Positions 11,761-21,075 of a DNA stretch of 64,000 bases are shown here, one piece after another. A program made the translations under genes and the position numbers. The notes beneath the pieces are model-generated. The model saw nothing but the letters and a program-made list of their open reading frames with translations, made no database searches and had not been told where the DNA came from. Numbering within the stretch: position 1 is the stretch's first letter; every line of letters begins with the position of its first letter. Origin of the DNA: Diadophis punctatus similis (taxonomy: Eukaryota; Chordata; Lepidosauria; Squamata; Dipsadidae). The stretch spans positions 6,267,720 through 6,331,719 of the forward strand of contig JALIGW010000032.1 of the NCBI GenBank assembly GCA_023053685.1, given 5' to 3'.

Positions 11761-12405
11761 GCCACAATATTAAAAAAGATGTTGAGACTGTGGAAAGAGT
11801 GCAGAGAAGAGCATAGGGGGCTAAAGGTTATGAAGAACAGTTGCAGGAATTGGGTCTGTCTAGAAGTCTAACCAAGAGAAGGACTAAGGCTGACATGTTA
11901 GCAGTCTTCCAGTATTTGAGGGGCTGCCATAAAGAAGAGGGGGATCAACCTATTCTCCAAAGCATCCGAAGGCAGGAAAAGAAGCAACTAATCAAGGAGA
12001 GAAGCAACCTGGAATTAAGAAACTCCTAACAGTGAGAACAATTAACCAATGGAACAGCTTGCCTCCAGAAGTTGTGGGTGCTCCACCACTAAAGGTTTTC
12101 AAAAAGAGATTGGGCAGCCATTTATCTAGAATGGTATAGGGTCTCTTGCTTGAGTAGGGGGCAATGTTCCCTCTAGGTTGCGCAGCCGCGCAGCCGCGCA
12201 CGTAACAAGAGAACGGCGCACAGCAGTTTCCAACTGCCGCGTGCCATTTTCTAATATCAGAGGCTGCGCGCCTGCGCACATGACTAGAAAATGGCGTGCA
12301 GCAGTTTCCAATTGTCACGCACCATTTTCTAATGTTAGAGTGACCATTGGTAGGGAGTTGGACTAGAAGACCTCCAAGGTCCCTTTCAACTCTGTTATTT
12401 ATTTA
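11761..12405 (+). mobile_element. CR1 LINE 3' end, interrupted by a hAT-like element
   Basis: The plus strand follows the CR1 3' end: AAGATGTTGAGACTGTGG, then the AACCTGGAATTAAG segment, then GGTTGGACTAGAAGACC just before the hallmark TTCCAACTCTGTTAT. It is 5'-truncated and broken by a hAT-like element at 12162-12349. It lies in intron 1 of the SPATA31-like gene. Confidence 0.85.
12154..12357. mobile_element. Non-autonomous hAT-like element, ~188 bp, family 1
   Basis: The element (12162-12349) starts CAATGTTCCCTCTA and ends in the near-complement GAGTGACCATTG. It is flanked by 8-bp duplications GTAGGGGG (12154-12161) and GTAGGGAG (12350-12357), one mismatch apart. It carries GC-rich CGCGCAGCCGCGC repeats. 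A second copy is at 17535-17726. It is nested inside a CR1. Confidence 0.75.
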
Positions 12406-12409
12406 TTTG

Positions 12410-12845
12410 TTTGTTTCTTTGTTTCTTTGTTTATTATTTGTATTTATATGCCGCTCAACTCCACACGGACTCTGAACGGCTAACAAGAATACAAAAATAC
12501 AAATAACATTAATATAAAAAAGCATTTAAAAACAGAATTAAAAAACAAAATAACAATTTAAAAAGACACATTCAATCATCCAATCATTTCATTTCATGGG
12601 CCAATATCAATAAATCATTCATTGGCCCCAGGCTTGCCGAAAGAGCCAGGTCTTCGCGGCTTTTCTGAAGGCCAATAAGGTGGTGACAGTCCAGATCTTG
12701 GGGGGTAGTTGGTTCCAGAGGGTAGGAGCCGCCACAGAGAAGGCCCTTGCCCTTGGGCCCGCCAGCCGACATTGTTTAGCTGACGGGACACGGAGCAGGC
12801 CGGTTCTGTGTGATCTAACCGGTCACAGGGAGGCTATTGTTATTC
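12410..12845 (-). mobile_element. L2-like LINE 3' end
   Basis: The minus strand encodes GSWFQR-type residues shared with the end of the L2 reverse transcriptase ORF at 53.96-55.68 kb and then an AT-rich 3' region with TTATTTATTT-type tail. It is degraded and lacks an open frame. Confidence 0.65.
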
Positions 12846-13187
12846 TCCCACCCCACCCCTTTCTCTCTCTTGCAAGCTGTTTTTCTGCAGTGTTAAACTG
12901 TAACATGTGGAAGGAACTACTGAGCCTTCAATTCCAATTCCCTGCTCTGAATCCAAGCAAAATGCGGACTCCGTACCTAAAATTAGCTCCTAACAACCCT
13001 TACAAATAAAGTCAGCTGATGAGGCCTTTCTCCCCAGTGGTGGGTACCGTTCCTTGAAATTGGGAAGACCCCCGTGCTGCAGCATCTCCTTCACACAGCC
13101 GGGCCATCATAAGAGTGACCGATGCTGGAAGGCCCCCTCCCAGTCCCTGCTCAGTGGGGCAGCCCTAAAGGGGGGCAAAGGACTCAC

Positions 13188-13403
13188 CGGCCGTCTCCAG
13201 GAGGGGAGATCCCTGGTGGCTCCCCCTTCCGTGGTCAAAGGCAAAATTCTCTTCCACGCCCGGGGAAGAGCCTTGTTCCAGGCCAAGAGTCCTCCTGGGC
13301 TCCACTTGCTGAGGAAGAGAAGCAGGGCCAGGGTGATGGTGCTGCATACGGCAAAGCAGCCGTCCAGGGGGAGAAGGACCCAGCTGGGGGGAGGAGGAGC
13401 CAT
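13188..13403 (-). CDS. SPATA31-like protein, exon 1 with N-terminal membrane segment
   Basis: The ATG at 13403 sits in a good context (AAGATGG) and opens 72 codons ending at a consensus donor (CGGCCG then GTGAGT, 13187-13182) in phase 0. The peptide begins MAPPPPSWVLLPLDG, then has a hydrophobic stretch (CFAVCSTITLALLLFL, residues ~16-31) followed by a basic tail with several Arg/Lys. A short N-terminus, one membrane segment and a basic tail is the layout of FAM205/SPATA31 N-termini. The frame is also open upstream to about 13772, so an earlier start cannot be excluded; 13403 is preferred for its context and family-like length. Phase fit to exons 2 and 3 supports it. No TATA box is evident upstream. 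Confidence 0.55.
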
Positions 13404-13990
13404 CTTTGCAACCCAGAGCTGAAGATCCCTCGAGCGTTGGGGGCCGCCCTTCTCCACAATGCCTCCTCTCCTCCTGCATTGGCCATGGACAGCATTCCAC
13501 GCTGCATCACAAAGGATTTGTTTTCCATTTGTTTCTAGAACCAACAATCCGAAGGAGCCTTTGGAACCAGCTGGGTTCTCTGGAGCAGAAGACACGGCTT
13601 CTGGAGGACACCAGCCCTGGGGGAAGAGAGAAGGGGCTCCAGGCGTGTGGCAAAGGAAGGCAGAACTGATCCTTAGCCAGCCATAATCAGTAGGCACCTC
13701 CTGAAGAGCCAAGACGGGCACTGGGTGCCCGCTAGTACTCAGAGCGTGGTGTAACCTCTGGGTGAGTCTCACCTTGGCTTCCTCACACCTACCTTCCTCT
13801 CAACTTCAGAGCAAGTTTGTAGCTGGAGAACTAGCTAAAGTAAGGCAGCTGATGGGTGAAATACGCCTGATTCACAGAATTAAAGTCAGGGCTAGAGGCT
13901 GAAAGCCTTACAGAAGGAGATCCAAACTCAAAGGAAGGGGGAATTCCCTGACTTGAGGTCTATTAAGCTATCTCCTGGACTTATGGAAGG
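13404..13990. other. Upstream flank of the SPATA31-like gene
   Basis: This stretch would hold the 5' UTR and promoter of the minus-strand gene. It is moderately GC-rich with open frames on both strands that I cannot link to a protein. I see no clear TATA box or CpG island. Confidence 0.4.
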
Positions 13991-14070
13991 TTCAGCATGG
14001 CTGGCTGGGGAATTCTGGGAGATGAAGTCCACAGGTCTTAAAGTTGCCATAGTTGGACACCCTGATTTAT
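13990..14070. repeat. Half copy of the 'AGACTTGTGGACTTCAACTC' foldback element
   Basis: GGCTGGCTGGGGAATTCTGG with the following GTCCACAGGTCTTAAAG matches one arm of the foldback family seen complete at 17405-17534 and 59656-59774. The other arm is missing. The interval from here to 14580 shows nothing recognisable. Confidence 0.65.
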
Positions 14071-14579
14071 GTCACTTAAGGCCAACTGAGATGAGGAGAA
14101 CAATCATGTCTTCTACTCATCTACAGGTCACACCTGAAACTTGGAAGCAGCAACGACTGACCAGACCAGATAAGAGCACATCGACCAGAATTTGAATGCC
14201 ACATTGATCCACATGTACGCAAAATCCCCTAACTTAGAAAAGCCACCTTCTGCCATTAACAGACCTCACAGAAGGGGCTTCTTAGAATCCTTGGGTCGGA
14301 AAGGACCTGGGGGGCGGTGTGTGTGTGTTCAAATTCAGTCTTTCGAATCATCCCAGAGGAAGATGTTGGAGCTTTTGGTTAAAGTCCTTCTTCAGTGGAG
14401 GATCGACATCTCCAGTCAGCAGGCTGTTCCGTGATGGTGGCTCTGGTGGCTGGAGATTCCTCCTTGAGGTAAGGCCAGGGAGAGGAGACCTCCACTCCAG
14501 ACACTGTTTTGGGCCCTGGCTCTGATAAGGCAGACAAATCGACCCCTGCAACATTAAGCCCTGGCATTGTCCCATCTAA

Positions 14580-14870
14580 ATAAAGGAGAATATTTGTAGC
14601 TCCGGGGTCCTTGGTGCTCTCTGAGCTTGGTGGTTTTCTTGCAGACGTTTCATGACTCAAACTAGGTAATTAGCACTGATGATGTTACCTAGTTTGGGTC
14701 ATGAAGTATCTGCAAGAAAACAACCAAGCTCAGAGAGCACCAAGGATCCCATAATTCTCCTCCTCCTCCTCCTCCTCCTCCTCCTCCTCCTCCTCCTTCT
14801 CCTCCTCCTCTCCACAAACACCAAGCAAACAGCCAAGCTCAGAGAGCACCAAGGCCCTCTCATCCTGCCT
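14580..14870. repeat. Interspersed repeat with (CTC)n, inverted pair
   Basis: Two copies of the family described at 10975 face each other: one reads GCTCTCTGAGCTTGGTGG, the next ends with GCTCAGAGAGCACCAAGG, meeting at a TTACCTAGTTTGGGTC centre near 14690. (CTC)n follows at about 14756-14810, then another family piece to 14865. Confidence 0.8.
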
Positions 14871-15009
14871 TCCCCTGCCAACAGCTGCCCCTCCCCTTCT
14901 GCACTGGCAGCCTCTGCCCAGGGGGACGCAGGGACTGAGAACACACCTGTCTTCTTCAGAGGAGCGGCCAGGTGGGTCCAAGGGAGGAAGAGCCACATTA
15001 AAAGCAAAG

Positions 15010-15200
15010 GGGTTTCAGCAGTTCAGCTGTTCAAATCTCACTAGGCTCAAGGTTGACTCAGCCTTCCATCCTTCCGAGGTGGGTAAAATGAGGACTCAGA
15101 TTGTTGGGGGCAATATGCTGAACTCTGTAAACCGCTTAGAGAGGGCTGTAAAGCACTATGAAGCGGTATATAAGTAAAGTGCTATTGCTATTGCTATTCT
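15010..15200 (+). mobile_element. tRNA-derived SINE, 3' part
   Basis: The sequence holds GTTCAAATCTCAC (B-box-like), GTTGACTCAGCCTTCCATCC, a GTAAACCGCTTAGAGAGG block and a TATATAAGT plus GCTATTGCTATT tail. The same element recurs at 24085, 24409 and 63215. The 3' end resembles MIR/L2-mobilised tails; the family name is not certain. The 5' part is missing or diverged. Confidence 0.75.
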
Positions 15201-15424
15201 GGTTGTGCATGTTGACAGGCACAGCAGCTTCTTGTCTCGGTGATTCTAAAACAATTGTGTTATTCCTAAGTAATATGTTATTATGTTATTATGTTAATAT
15301 GTTTAAAATGTTATAAGCTGAGTTGGGACTCCTGGTGACTTCCACGTATGTTTCTGAGCAGCCATCTGGAAGTTGTTTGTCATTGTCTCCTTTGGGGACA
15401 TTTTTCTGAGTTCCTATTGTGCAG
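15200..15424. other. Unassigned AT-rich interval
   Basis: Short TTATG/TTAATATG repeats occur near 15260-15310. No gene signal is seen. Confidence 0.4.
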
Positions 15425-15670
15425 ATCTGGGCTCTGAGAGGCAGTTTGATGTAGGGGTGAAGACACCAGGCTAGAAACCGGAAGGCTGTGAGTTTGAATC
15501 CTGCCCTGGGCATGAAGCCAGCTGTTGGATCTTGGGTCTGTCCTCCCAGACTTGGGGAGGGGGGAGAGGAAGAGGAGGAGGAGACCAGGACAAACCACTT
15601 CCAAAATCTTGCCAAGAAAAATACAGGGACTTGTCCATGGAGTGGCCAGGAGTAAAGATTGACTCAAAAA
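15425..15670 (+). mobile_element. tRNA-derived SINE, second type
   Basis: The sequence reads AGGCAGTTTGATGTAGGG, ACACCAGGCTAGAAACC, GTGAGTTTGAATCCTGCC (B-box-like), and later AAACCACTTCCAAAATC and TTGCCAAGAAAA, ending near a GATTGACTC A-rich tail. This arrangement is that of a common reptile SINE that may use an RTE-type partner; the exact family is unresolved. Confidence 0.6.
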
Positions 15671-16188
15671 AAGAAAAAATTGGCCTGTTCCAATGTTTAA
15701 TCTATTTTCCTGATCGATTTATGGAAAGCCCTTTAATGTACTTTGTGCACAAGGGGTGAGTATTGCATGCTGGTGTAGAGACAATGTTAAACTGCCTCCT
15801 TCAACTAGAAACACTGGAGGAAGAACTGGGTCTGCAGCAGGGGCCTCGCTTGCCCCTTCTGGAGGGCCCAGATTTCTCAGCGGGGGGTCTTCGGGGTCTA
15901 ACTATTGGCCCTGCCTTGGGGGAACTGCCCCGAAACGAGTTCCCACCTATTTTTCCGCCCTATTGTTCTTCCTCTTCTGCTTAAGTGTGTGAATGAAACT
16001 CTTTTCTCACTTTAAAGCACATTTTTGAACAAGGTCTTGATTTGGGGGCAGCGGGCACAGCAGGAAGACAACCTTCCCGCCTGTAAGCACATCCTGCCGG
16101 AGCTGCCCCCTGCAGATACCACCATCACCACTAGAGGGCAGAAGGGACCTGAGCAGCCTCAGAGCACCTTGGAAGACTAGGCAGGATG
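15671..16188. other. Unassigned interval
   Basis: Mixed-composition DNA with no repeat family that I recognise. Small open frames near 15756-15992 have no identifiable product. Confidence 0.4.
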
Positions 16189-16190
16189 TT

Positions 16191-16263
<73 letters not shown>
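16189..16263. repeat. (CT)n dinucleotide microsatellite
   Basis: A nearly pure CT run of about 70 bp, bounded by GATGTTG and TTTAGTGTG. Confidence 0.95.
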
Positions 16264-16265
<2 letters not shown>

Positions 16266-16424
16266 AGTGTGAGCTAAACTAGTGCTGTGCAGCCCACCCG
16301 TCTCTTTGCCCCTCGCATGCCATTTTAGCAAGCAATACCTTTCTTTCCCAGATGAAGCCGCTTTTCTTCTCAGCAGGGGTGAGGGAAGATGAAATAGGTA
16401 CAGGGTGCAATGGTCTGAAATGGG

Positions 16425-16500
16425 ATTGGGTCTCCTGCTCAAGCAGGGGGTTGGATTAGAAGACCTCTAAGGTCCCTTCCAACTCTTTTATTCTGTTGTT
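16425..16500 (+). mobile_element. CR1 3'-terminal fragment
   Basis: TCTCCTGCTCAAGCAGGGGG, then GGTTGGATTAGAAGACC and CCTTCCAACTC, is the last ~75 bp of CR1 in sense orientation. Confidence 0.85.
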
Positions 16501-16517
16501 TTCTGTTCTGACCCCAC

Positions 16518-16792
16518 AAAGAGACCTTTGATGTAATGATGATAATGATGTATTTAATGATGTAAATAACAACTATATAGAATAAACATGTTTTTGTATC
16601 ACTAGGCTGTAAAAGGATAGTGTTGACGGGATGGTTGACATGTATATTCAATGTTTTCTATTCTCAAAGATATTTGATACTTTATTTATATATACATGTT
16701 TATACATGTTTGTATGTTTGTTTGTATGTTTGTTTGTCTTGTTAACATAATTAATAAAGACTATTTTTAAAAAAAAAATTAAAAAAGAGACC
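16518..16792 (+). mobile_element. 5'-truncated L1 tail with target duplication
   Basis: AT-rich 3' UTR sequence (16527-16783) with AATAAAG near the end and an A-rich tail is flanked by AAAGAGACC at 16518-16526 and 16784-16792. Confidence 0.7.
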
Positions 16793-17395
16793 ATTTTCCC
16801 AAGCAGATTTCCCCCAAAAGGTTACTATTTTCTTTAATTCTCCTAATCACCTTTTATGTATTCTCCTGCCTCATTCCTGTCCTTCTGTTCAGAGTGATTT
16901 TTCTCCAGGATGAATGAGATTTAGAACATTTTTTCCCGAGTTAATTCTGAATCTTCTGCCATTCCCATCCCCTGGAGGGTAAGATGCAATCTATGGATTC
17001 CTGCTTTTCATAGACACCCACAACAACCTGGATGACTAAATGCTGATTTTCCAGCACACGTTTTAGTTCTTTCATTCAGAATTAAAACCTTCACATCTTC
17101 CGCGGTGTCATGAATTAGAGCCCCTTCACCCAGGCCTTTCTCTGAGGTTCACAAAGACTTAATTATTTCATCTCGTTTCATAATTCAAACTCTTTGTGGC
17201 TTACTCATTTTCCCTTCCAAGTTGCAATTCTCCATATGCCATCCACCAATGGGCCCACAGATATTTGCCTCCACCACTTTCCATGGCTTTGATGAGTCAA
17301 GATGTTCTTATTTTTAATAAGTTCTCAATCTAAGTTACCGCCTTAATCACACCCATGTCCACCAAGTCCAGTTCAGCAGTATCCCCAAGGTATGG
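16793..17395. other. Unassigned single-copy-like interval
   Basis: AT-rich sequence with no recognised repeat, open frame or splice-like structure. Confidence 0.4.
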
Positions 17396-17404
17396 TCAAA
17401 ACAG

Positions 17405-17534
17405 TCAAAATCAGGACTCCGCAACCTTGGTGACTCTAAGACTTGTGGACTTCAACTCCCAGAATTCCCCAGTCAGCTGGCTGGGAATTCTGGGAGTTGA
17501 CGTCCCCAAGTCTTAGAGTCACCAAGGTTGGGGA
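17405..17534. repeat. Foldback (palindromic) element
   Basis: Arms of about 55 bp (AACCTTGGTGACTCTAAGAC ... and its complement) meet at a CAGTCAGCTGGCTGGG centre near 17475. The inner part carries GGACTTCAACTCCCAGAATT. This is a frequent family in the window; its right end has been hit by the hAT-like element at 17535. Confidence 0.85.
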
Positions 17535-17734
17535 CACTGTTCCCTCTAACGTGCACGGCCGCGCGGCCGCGCACATAACAAGAGAATGCCGCGCAGTTCT
17601 AACTTCCGCACGGCATTTTCTAATGGCAGAGGCTGCGCGCCTACATGGCCGTGCAGATGAAAAGAGAACACCGCGCGGCAGTTTCTAACTGCCGCACGCC
17701 GTTTTCTGATATTACAGGGAACATTGGTTGGGGA
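17527..17734. mobile_element. Non-autonomous hAT-like element, ~192 bp, family 1
   Basis: The element (17535-17726) starts CACTGTTCCCTCTA and ends TACAGGGAACATTG. A perfect 8-bp duplication, GTTGGGGA, flanks it (17527-17534 and 17727-17734). The interior has CGGCCGCGCGGCCGCGC and two GCACGGCATTTTCTAAT-like segments, as in the 12162 copy. The left duplication lies in the end of the foldback at 17405. Confidence 0.85.
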
Positions 17735-17848
17735 GCCTTTGTCACTAGTGTGATCAACACGCCACCCTCCTTTTTTTCAATATCTCTTATGTGGAACACA
17801 TACACAAGGTTTGATTGCACAGCTGCTGCTGCGATTTTTGAGCGTAAC

Positions 17849-18125
17849 GGTAGACCTCAACTTACAACTACAGTTAAAACCCAAAATTCCTGTGACTAAG
17901 TGAGACAGGCATTCAGCGAATTTTGCCCCGTTTTATGACCTTTCTTGCCACAGTTGTTAAGAGAATCACTGCAGTCGTTCAGTGAGTCACACAGTTGTTA
18001 AGTGAACCTGGCTTCCCTGTTGGTTTTGCTTGTCAGAAGGTCGCAAAAGGGGATCACATGACCCAGGGACGCTGCGACTGTCATAGATATGAATTAGTTG
18101 CCAAGCATCGAGGTGTCCTTGGCAT
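17849..18125 (-). repeat. Mariner/Tigger-like MITE ('ACTTACAAC' family)
   Basis: GACCTCAACTTACAAC, TTTTATGACCTTTCTTGCC, GTTGTTAAGTGAACC and GCTTGTCAGAAGGTCGC match, in reverse, the element at 31486-31845. Its termini (TCCTCGACTTACAAC type) resemble pogo/Tigger ends; that class is an inference. Confidence 0.65.
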
Positions 18126-18339
18126 CCGTCTAACCCGGAGGAATATGCAGAATAGCATAGGTGCCTACTCAAAATGAGGAAAGTAGCATTGCCCTGCTGG
18201 TACTACAAGACCCATCCTTCTGGGATGCTGAAGCCTTTGAAAGGGGTTGATTTGCATTGTGATGCTGCCCCACAATTTTCAACCCACTGACCCATTGGAC
18301 TGCTCCCTGCCCTGCAGGCTACTGAAACAGACTCCTGGA

Positions 18340-18700
18340 TATCCTGGAATAGCAGGGTTGGAAGGGACCTTGGAGGTCTTCTAGTCCAGCCCCTGCTTAA
18401 GCAGAAAACTCTGTGTTATTCTGTCCAGTCTCTTCTTGAAAACCTCCAGTGATGGAGCAGCCACAATTTCTGGAGAGAAGCCGTTCCACTGATTGATTGT
18501 TCTCGCTGTCAGGAAATTCCTCCTTAGTTCTAGGTTGGATCTCTCCTTGATTGGTTTCCATCTGTTTTGATGCTTTGAAAAATAAGCTGACACCACCACC
18601 ACCCTGCCCTTCTTTGTGGCAGCCCCTCAAATTTTGGAAGACGGCTATCATGTCACCCCTAGTCCTTCTTTTCACTAGACTAGAGACACCCAATTCAGAT
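18340..18700 (-). mobile_element. CR1 3' end
   Basis: Plus-strand AGCAGGGTTGGAAGGGACC, TTGGAGGTCTTCTAGTCC, then TTCCACTGATTGATTGTTCTC and TCCTTGATTGGTTTCCATC is antisense CR1, about 350 bp. Confidence 0.9.
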
Positions 18701-18984
18701 CTATGCTTCTCTGGATTTCTGGCAAGGAGCCAGTTCCTAAGGCCAGAGGGTGGTTTTCCAGTCTCTGCTTTGAGCCAAACGGAAGCGACAATGTGAATCA
18801 TCTTGTTTGTAACATGCAGCCTGATAGGAGTGGAAAGCGCAGGCCAGCTAGTCTTCTGGCGTCGTCTTGGGTACCACATGAAAGGAGTTCAGGTAAGCAT
18901 CTCAGATCTCTTGGAAGGATGGCGCACCAAGCAAATTCAAGCTATGATTTGTTCCAGCTCAGTGGCCTTCAGTTAAGGGGTGGT

Positions 18985-19085
18985 AAATGCCATTTGGATG
19001 TTGGGCAATCCCCTGCTTGAGCATGGGGTTGGACTAGAAGACCTCCTAGGTCTCTTCCAACTGTGTTATTCTGTGTTCTGTATTC
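18985..19085 (+). mobile_element. CR1 3'-terminal fragment
   Basis: GAGCATGGGGTTGGACTAGA, AGACCTCCTAGG and a TTCTGTGTTCTGTATTCTG tail mark the last part of a sense CR1. The interval from here to 19404 is unassigned. Confidence 0.8.
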
Positions 19086-20036
19086 TGTCAATATTTCCTA
19101 AAGGTAAAAGCCATGTGAGAGTAGACCTTCTTCCCTAGAGAGGTGGTGGGTTCAAGGGAGAGCCATAGCAGTGATCTCTTGGGAGTATAATGTTAGGCAC
19201 AAGAAATCGGGAACCAATGCTGTTCAAATGAGTTCAGGTTTATGCCGTGCTAGCTCTCTACAAGAATCTGAACTCAAGACAAATTAGTTGTAGATAAGAG
19301 TCCGTGGAATTCAAGGAAGGCTGGACTTAGATCTCTTGTGGGGACTAGAGACTGATGATGTATTTGACCCCTCCCTCCCTCAGGTTCAGCCTGACCGTCA
19401 CCTACATCAGGGATGGTGAATCTTTTTTGGTTCACGTGCCAAAAGGGGGAGCTTGGGGGGGGGGTCATGCGCACGCATGCTCACACCCATAATTCCATGT
19501 GGGGGCCCCACGCATCCACGCGTAACAACCCCCCTGCTCTCAGCACGTGATGGCACGCCCGTTTTTCACTCTCCCCAGGCTCCAGAGCCTTTCTAGGAGC
19601 CTGAGGAGGGCAAAAATGGCCTTCCCCACCCCCCAGAGGCCCTCCAGGGGCCAGAAATGGCCAATTTTCCAACTGCAAATGGGCCATTTCTGGCCTCCCG
19701 AGGGCCTCCGGGGGGAGGCCATTTTCACCCTCCCCAGGCTCCTAGAAAGGCTCTGAAGCCTGAGGAGAGCAAAAAAAACGGGCCTTCCGGTCCAACCGGA
19801 AGTCGGCAAATGGGCCATTTCCGGCCTCCGGAGGACTTCCAGGGTGTGTGGGGAAGACAATTTTCACCCTCCCCAGGCTCCTAGAAAGGCTCTGGAACTT
19901 GGGGAGAGCAAAAAATGGGCCTTCCCCACCCCCTATGGAGGCTGGAAACAGCTGTTTCCTGACTCCCAGTGGGCCCAGAAGGACTGAAAATTAGCTGGCC
20001 GGCACACGCTTGTGCACCGGACCCTCTGCGCAAATG

Positions 20037-20675
20037 GCGGCGTCCGGGCGAGGTCTCCAGATCTGGGCGAGGTCTCCGCTCGCTTTGCGTGTTGCCTTTG
20101 GGAGCTTTTCGAGCCCCGTCGCAAAAGGCATGCGCGACTTCTGCAGGGCCAGGACAGGCGGCTGTCCGGAGAGAGCCACCCCCTTCGCGGCTTCGCCCCG
20201 AATGCTACAGGTAGATGGGAGAGACTCTGCGAAGGGGATGGCTCTCTCCGAGCAGCCGCCTGTCCCGACCCCGCAGAAGTCGCACACGCCTTTCGCGACG
20301 GAGCTCAAAAAGCTCCCAGAGGCAACACACCAGGGGTGAAATGCTCCCGGTTCACTCTTGCCTGTCGGTCATCACAGAGCCAATGGAGCCGGTGGCGGTC
20401 ATGATGCAGGGCTTCCCCCGCCCGCCTGGACGCCGCCATTTGAGTTATTTTGCCCTCTGCGCATGCGCAAAGTGTTCTGCATGTGCAGAGGGCAAAAGAA
20501 CTCAAATGGTGGCGTCCAAGTGGGCAGGGGAAGCGGGCGGGGGAAGCCCTGTGCCGCAACCGCCACTGGCTCCATCGGCTCTGCGACGACCGACAGGCAA
20601 GAGAACTGGGAGCATTTCACCCCTGCAAACATGCGAAGCGAGCGCAGACCTTGGCCGGATCTGGAGACTTCGCCC
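20037..20675. repeat. Outer palindrome with ~165-bp arms
   Basis: The left arm (20037-20205; CGTCCGGGCGAGGTCTCC, CTTTTCGAGCCCCGTCGC, GCCCTGCAG/GGCCAGGACAGG) is repeated in reverse complement from ~20222 to 20330 and, after the inner element, from 20626 to ~20675. The centre lies near 20213. Confidence 0.75.
20331..20625. repeat. Inner palindromic element, 295 bp
   Basis: It begins CAGGGGTGAAATGCTCCC and ends in GGGAGCATTTCACCCCTG. The arms are near-complementary across about 145 bp and meet at a CTGCGCATGCGCAAAG / CTGCATGTGCAG centre near 20475. A convincing target duplication is not visible. Confidence 0.75.
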
Positions 20676-20925
20676 GGACGCCACCATTTGGGTTCTTTTA
20701 CCCTCTGTGCATGCACAGAATGCTTTGCGCATGCGCAGTGGGTAAAAGAACCCAAATGGCGGCGGCGGGGTGGGTCGCAGTGGGGGCGCGGGTTGTGGGG
20801 CGCGATATCATGGCCAGGCTTGTGGCAGTGGGGGGGGAGCTGAGGATGCCGGGGCAACCCCTGGGAAATGGTCGTTCAACCCCCAAAGGGGTCGCGGCCC
20901 CCAGGTTGGGAACCGCTGCCCTAGA

Positions 20926-21075
20926 CCATTTCAGACAAGTGACTGTCCAGCCTCTTCTTAAAAACCTTCATCACCCACAACTTCTGAAGCCAAGCTGTTC
21001 CACTGATTAATTGTTCTCAAATGTCAGGAAACTTCTCTTTAGTTCTAGGTTGGATCTCTCCTTGATCAATTAATT
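20926..21075 (-). mobile_element. CR1 fragment
   Basis: CCATTTCAGACAAGTGACTG, TCTTCTTAAAAACC and TTCCACTGATTAATTGTTCTC are antisense CR1. The 3'-terminal part expected to the left is absent, so the join with the palindromic region is rearranged. Confidence 0.85.

Larger units (their letters stand above)
19405..20925. mobile_element. Composite of nested palindromic DNA transposons
   Basis: GC-rich DNA built of inverted repeats. It opens with CAGGGATGGTGAATC (a hAT-like terminus) and closes with GGTTGGGAACCGCTG (another hAT-like terminus) against a CR1. Four hairpins are visible: 19550-19785, 20037-20675 with an inner one at 20331-20625 in its right arm, and 20680-20765. GCGCATGCGCA motifs recur. 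No transposase frame is seen, so all would be non-autonomous. Confidence 0.7.

Noticed and set aside
13107..13772. 221-codon minus-strand frame as a separate gene
   Set aside because: The part from 13403 to 13188 is explained as exon 1; the frame beyond the donor and upstream of the ATG has no recognisable content.
15010..15200. Functional tRNA genes at SINE A/B boxes (also 24085 and 63215)
   Set aside because: B-box-like segments lie in SINE copies with SINE 3' ends; no cloverleaf with acceptor stem can be drawn.
20323..20633. 8-bp target duplication for the inner palindrome (CAACACAC / CAAACATG)
   Set aside because: Too few matching positions to claim.
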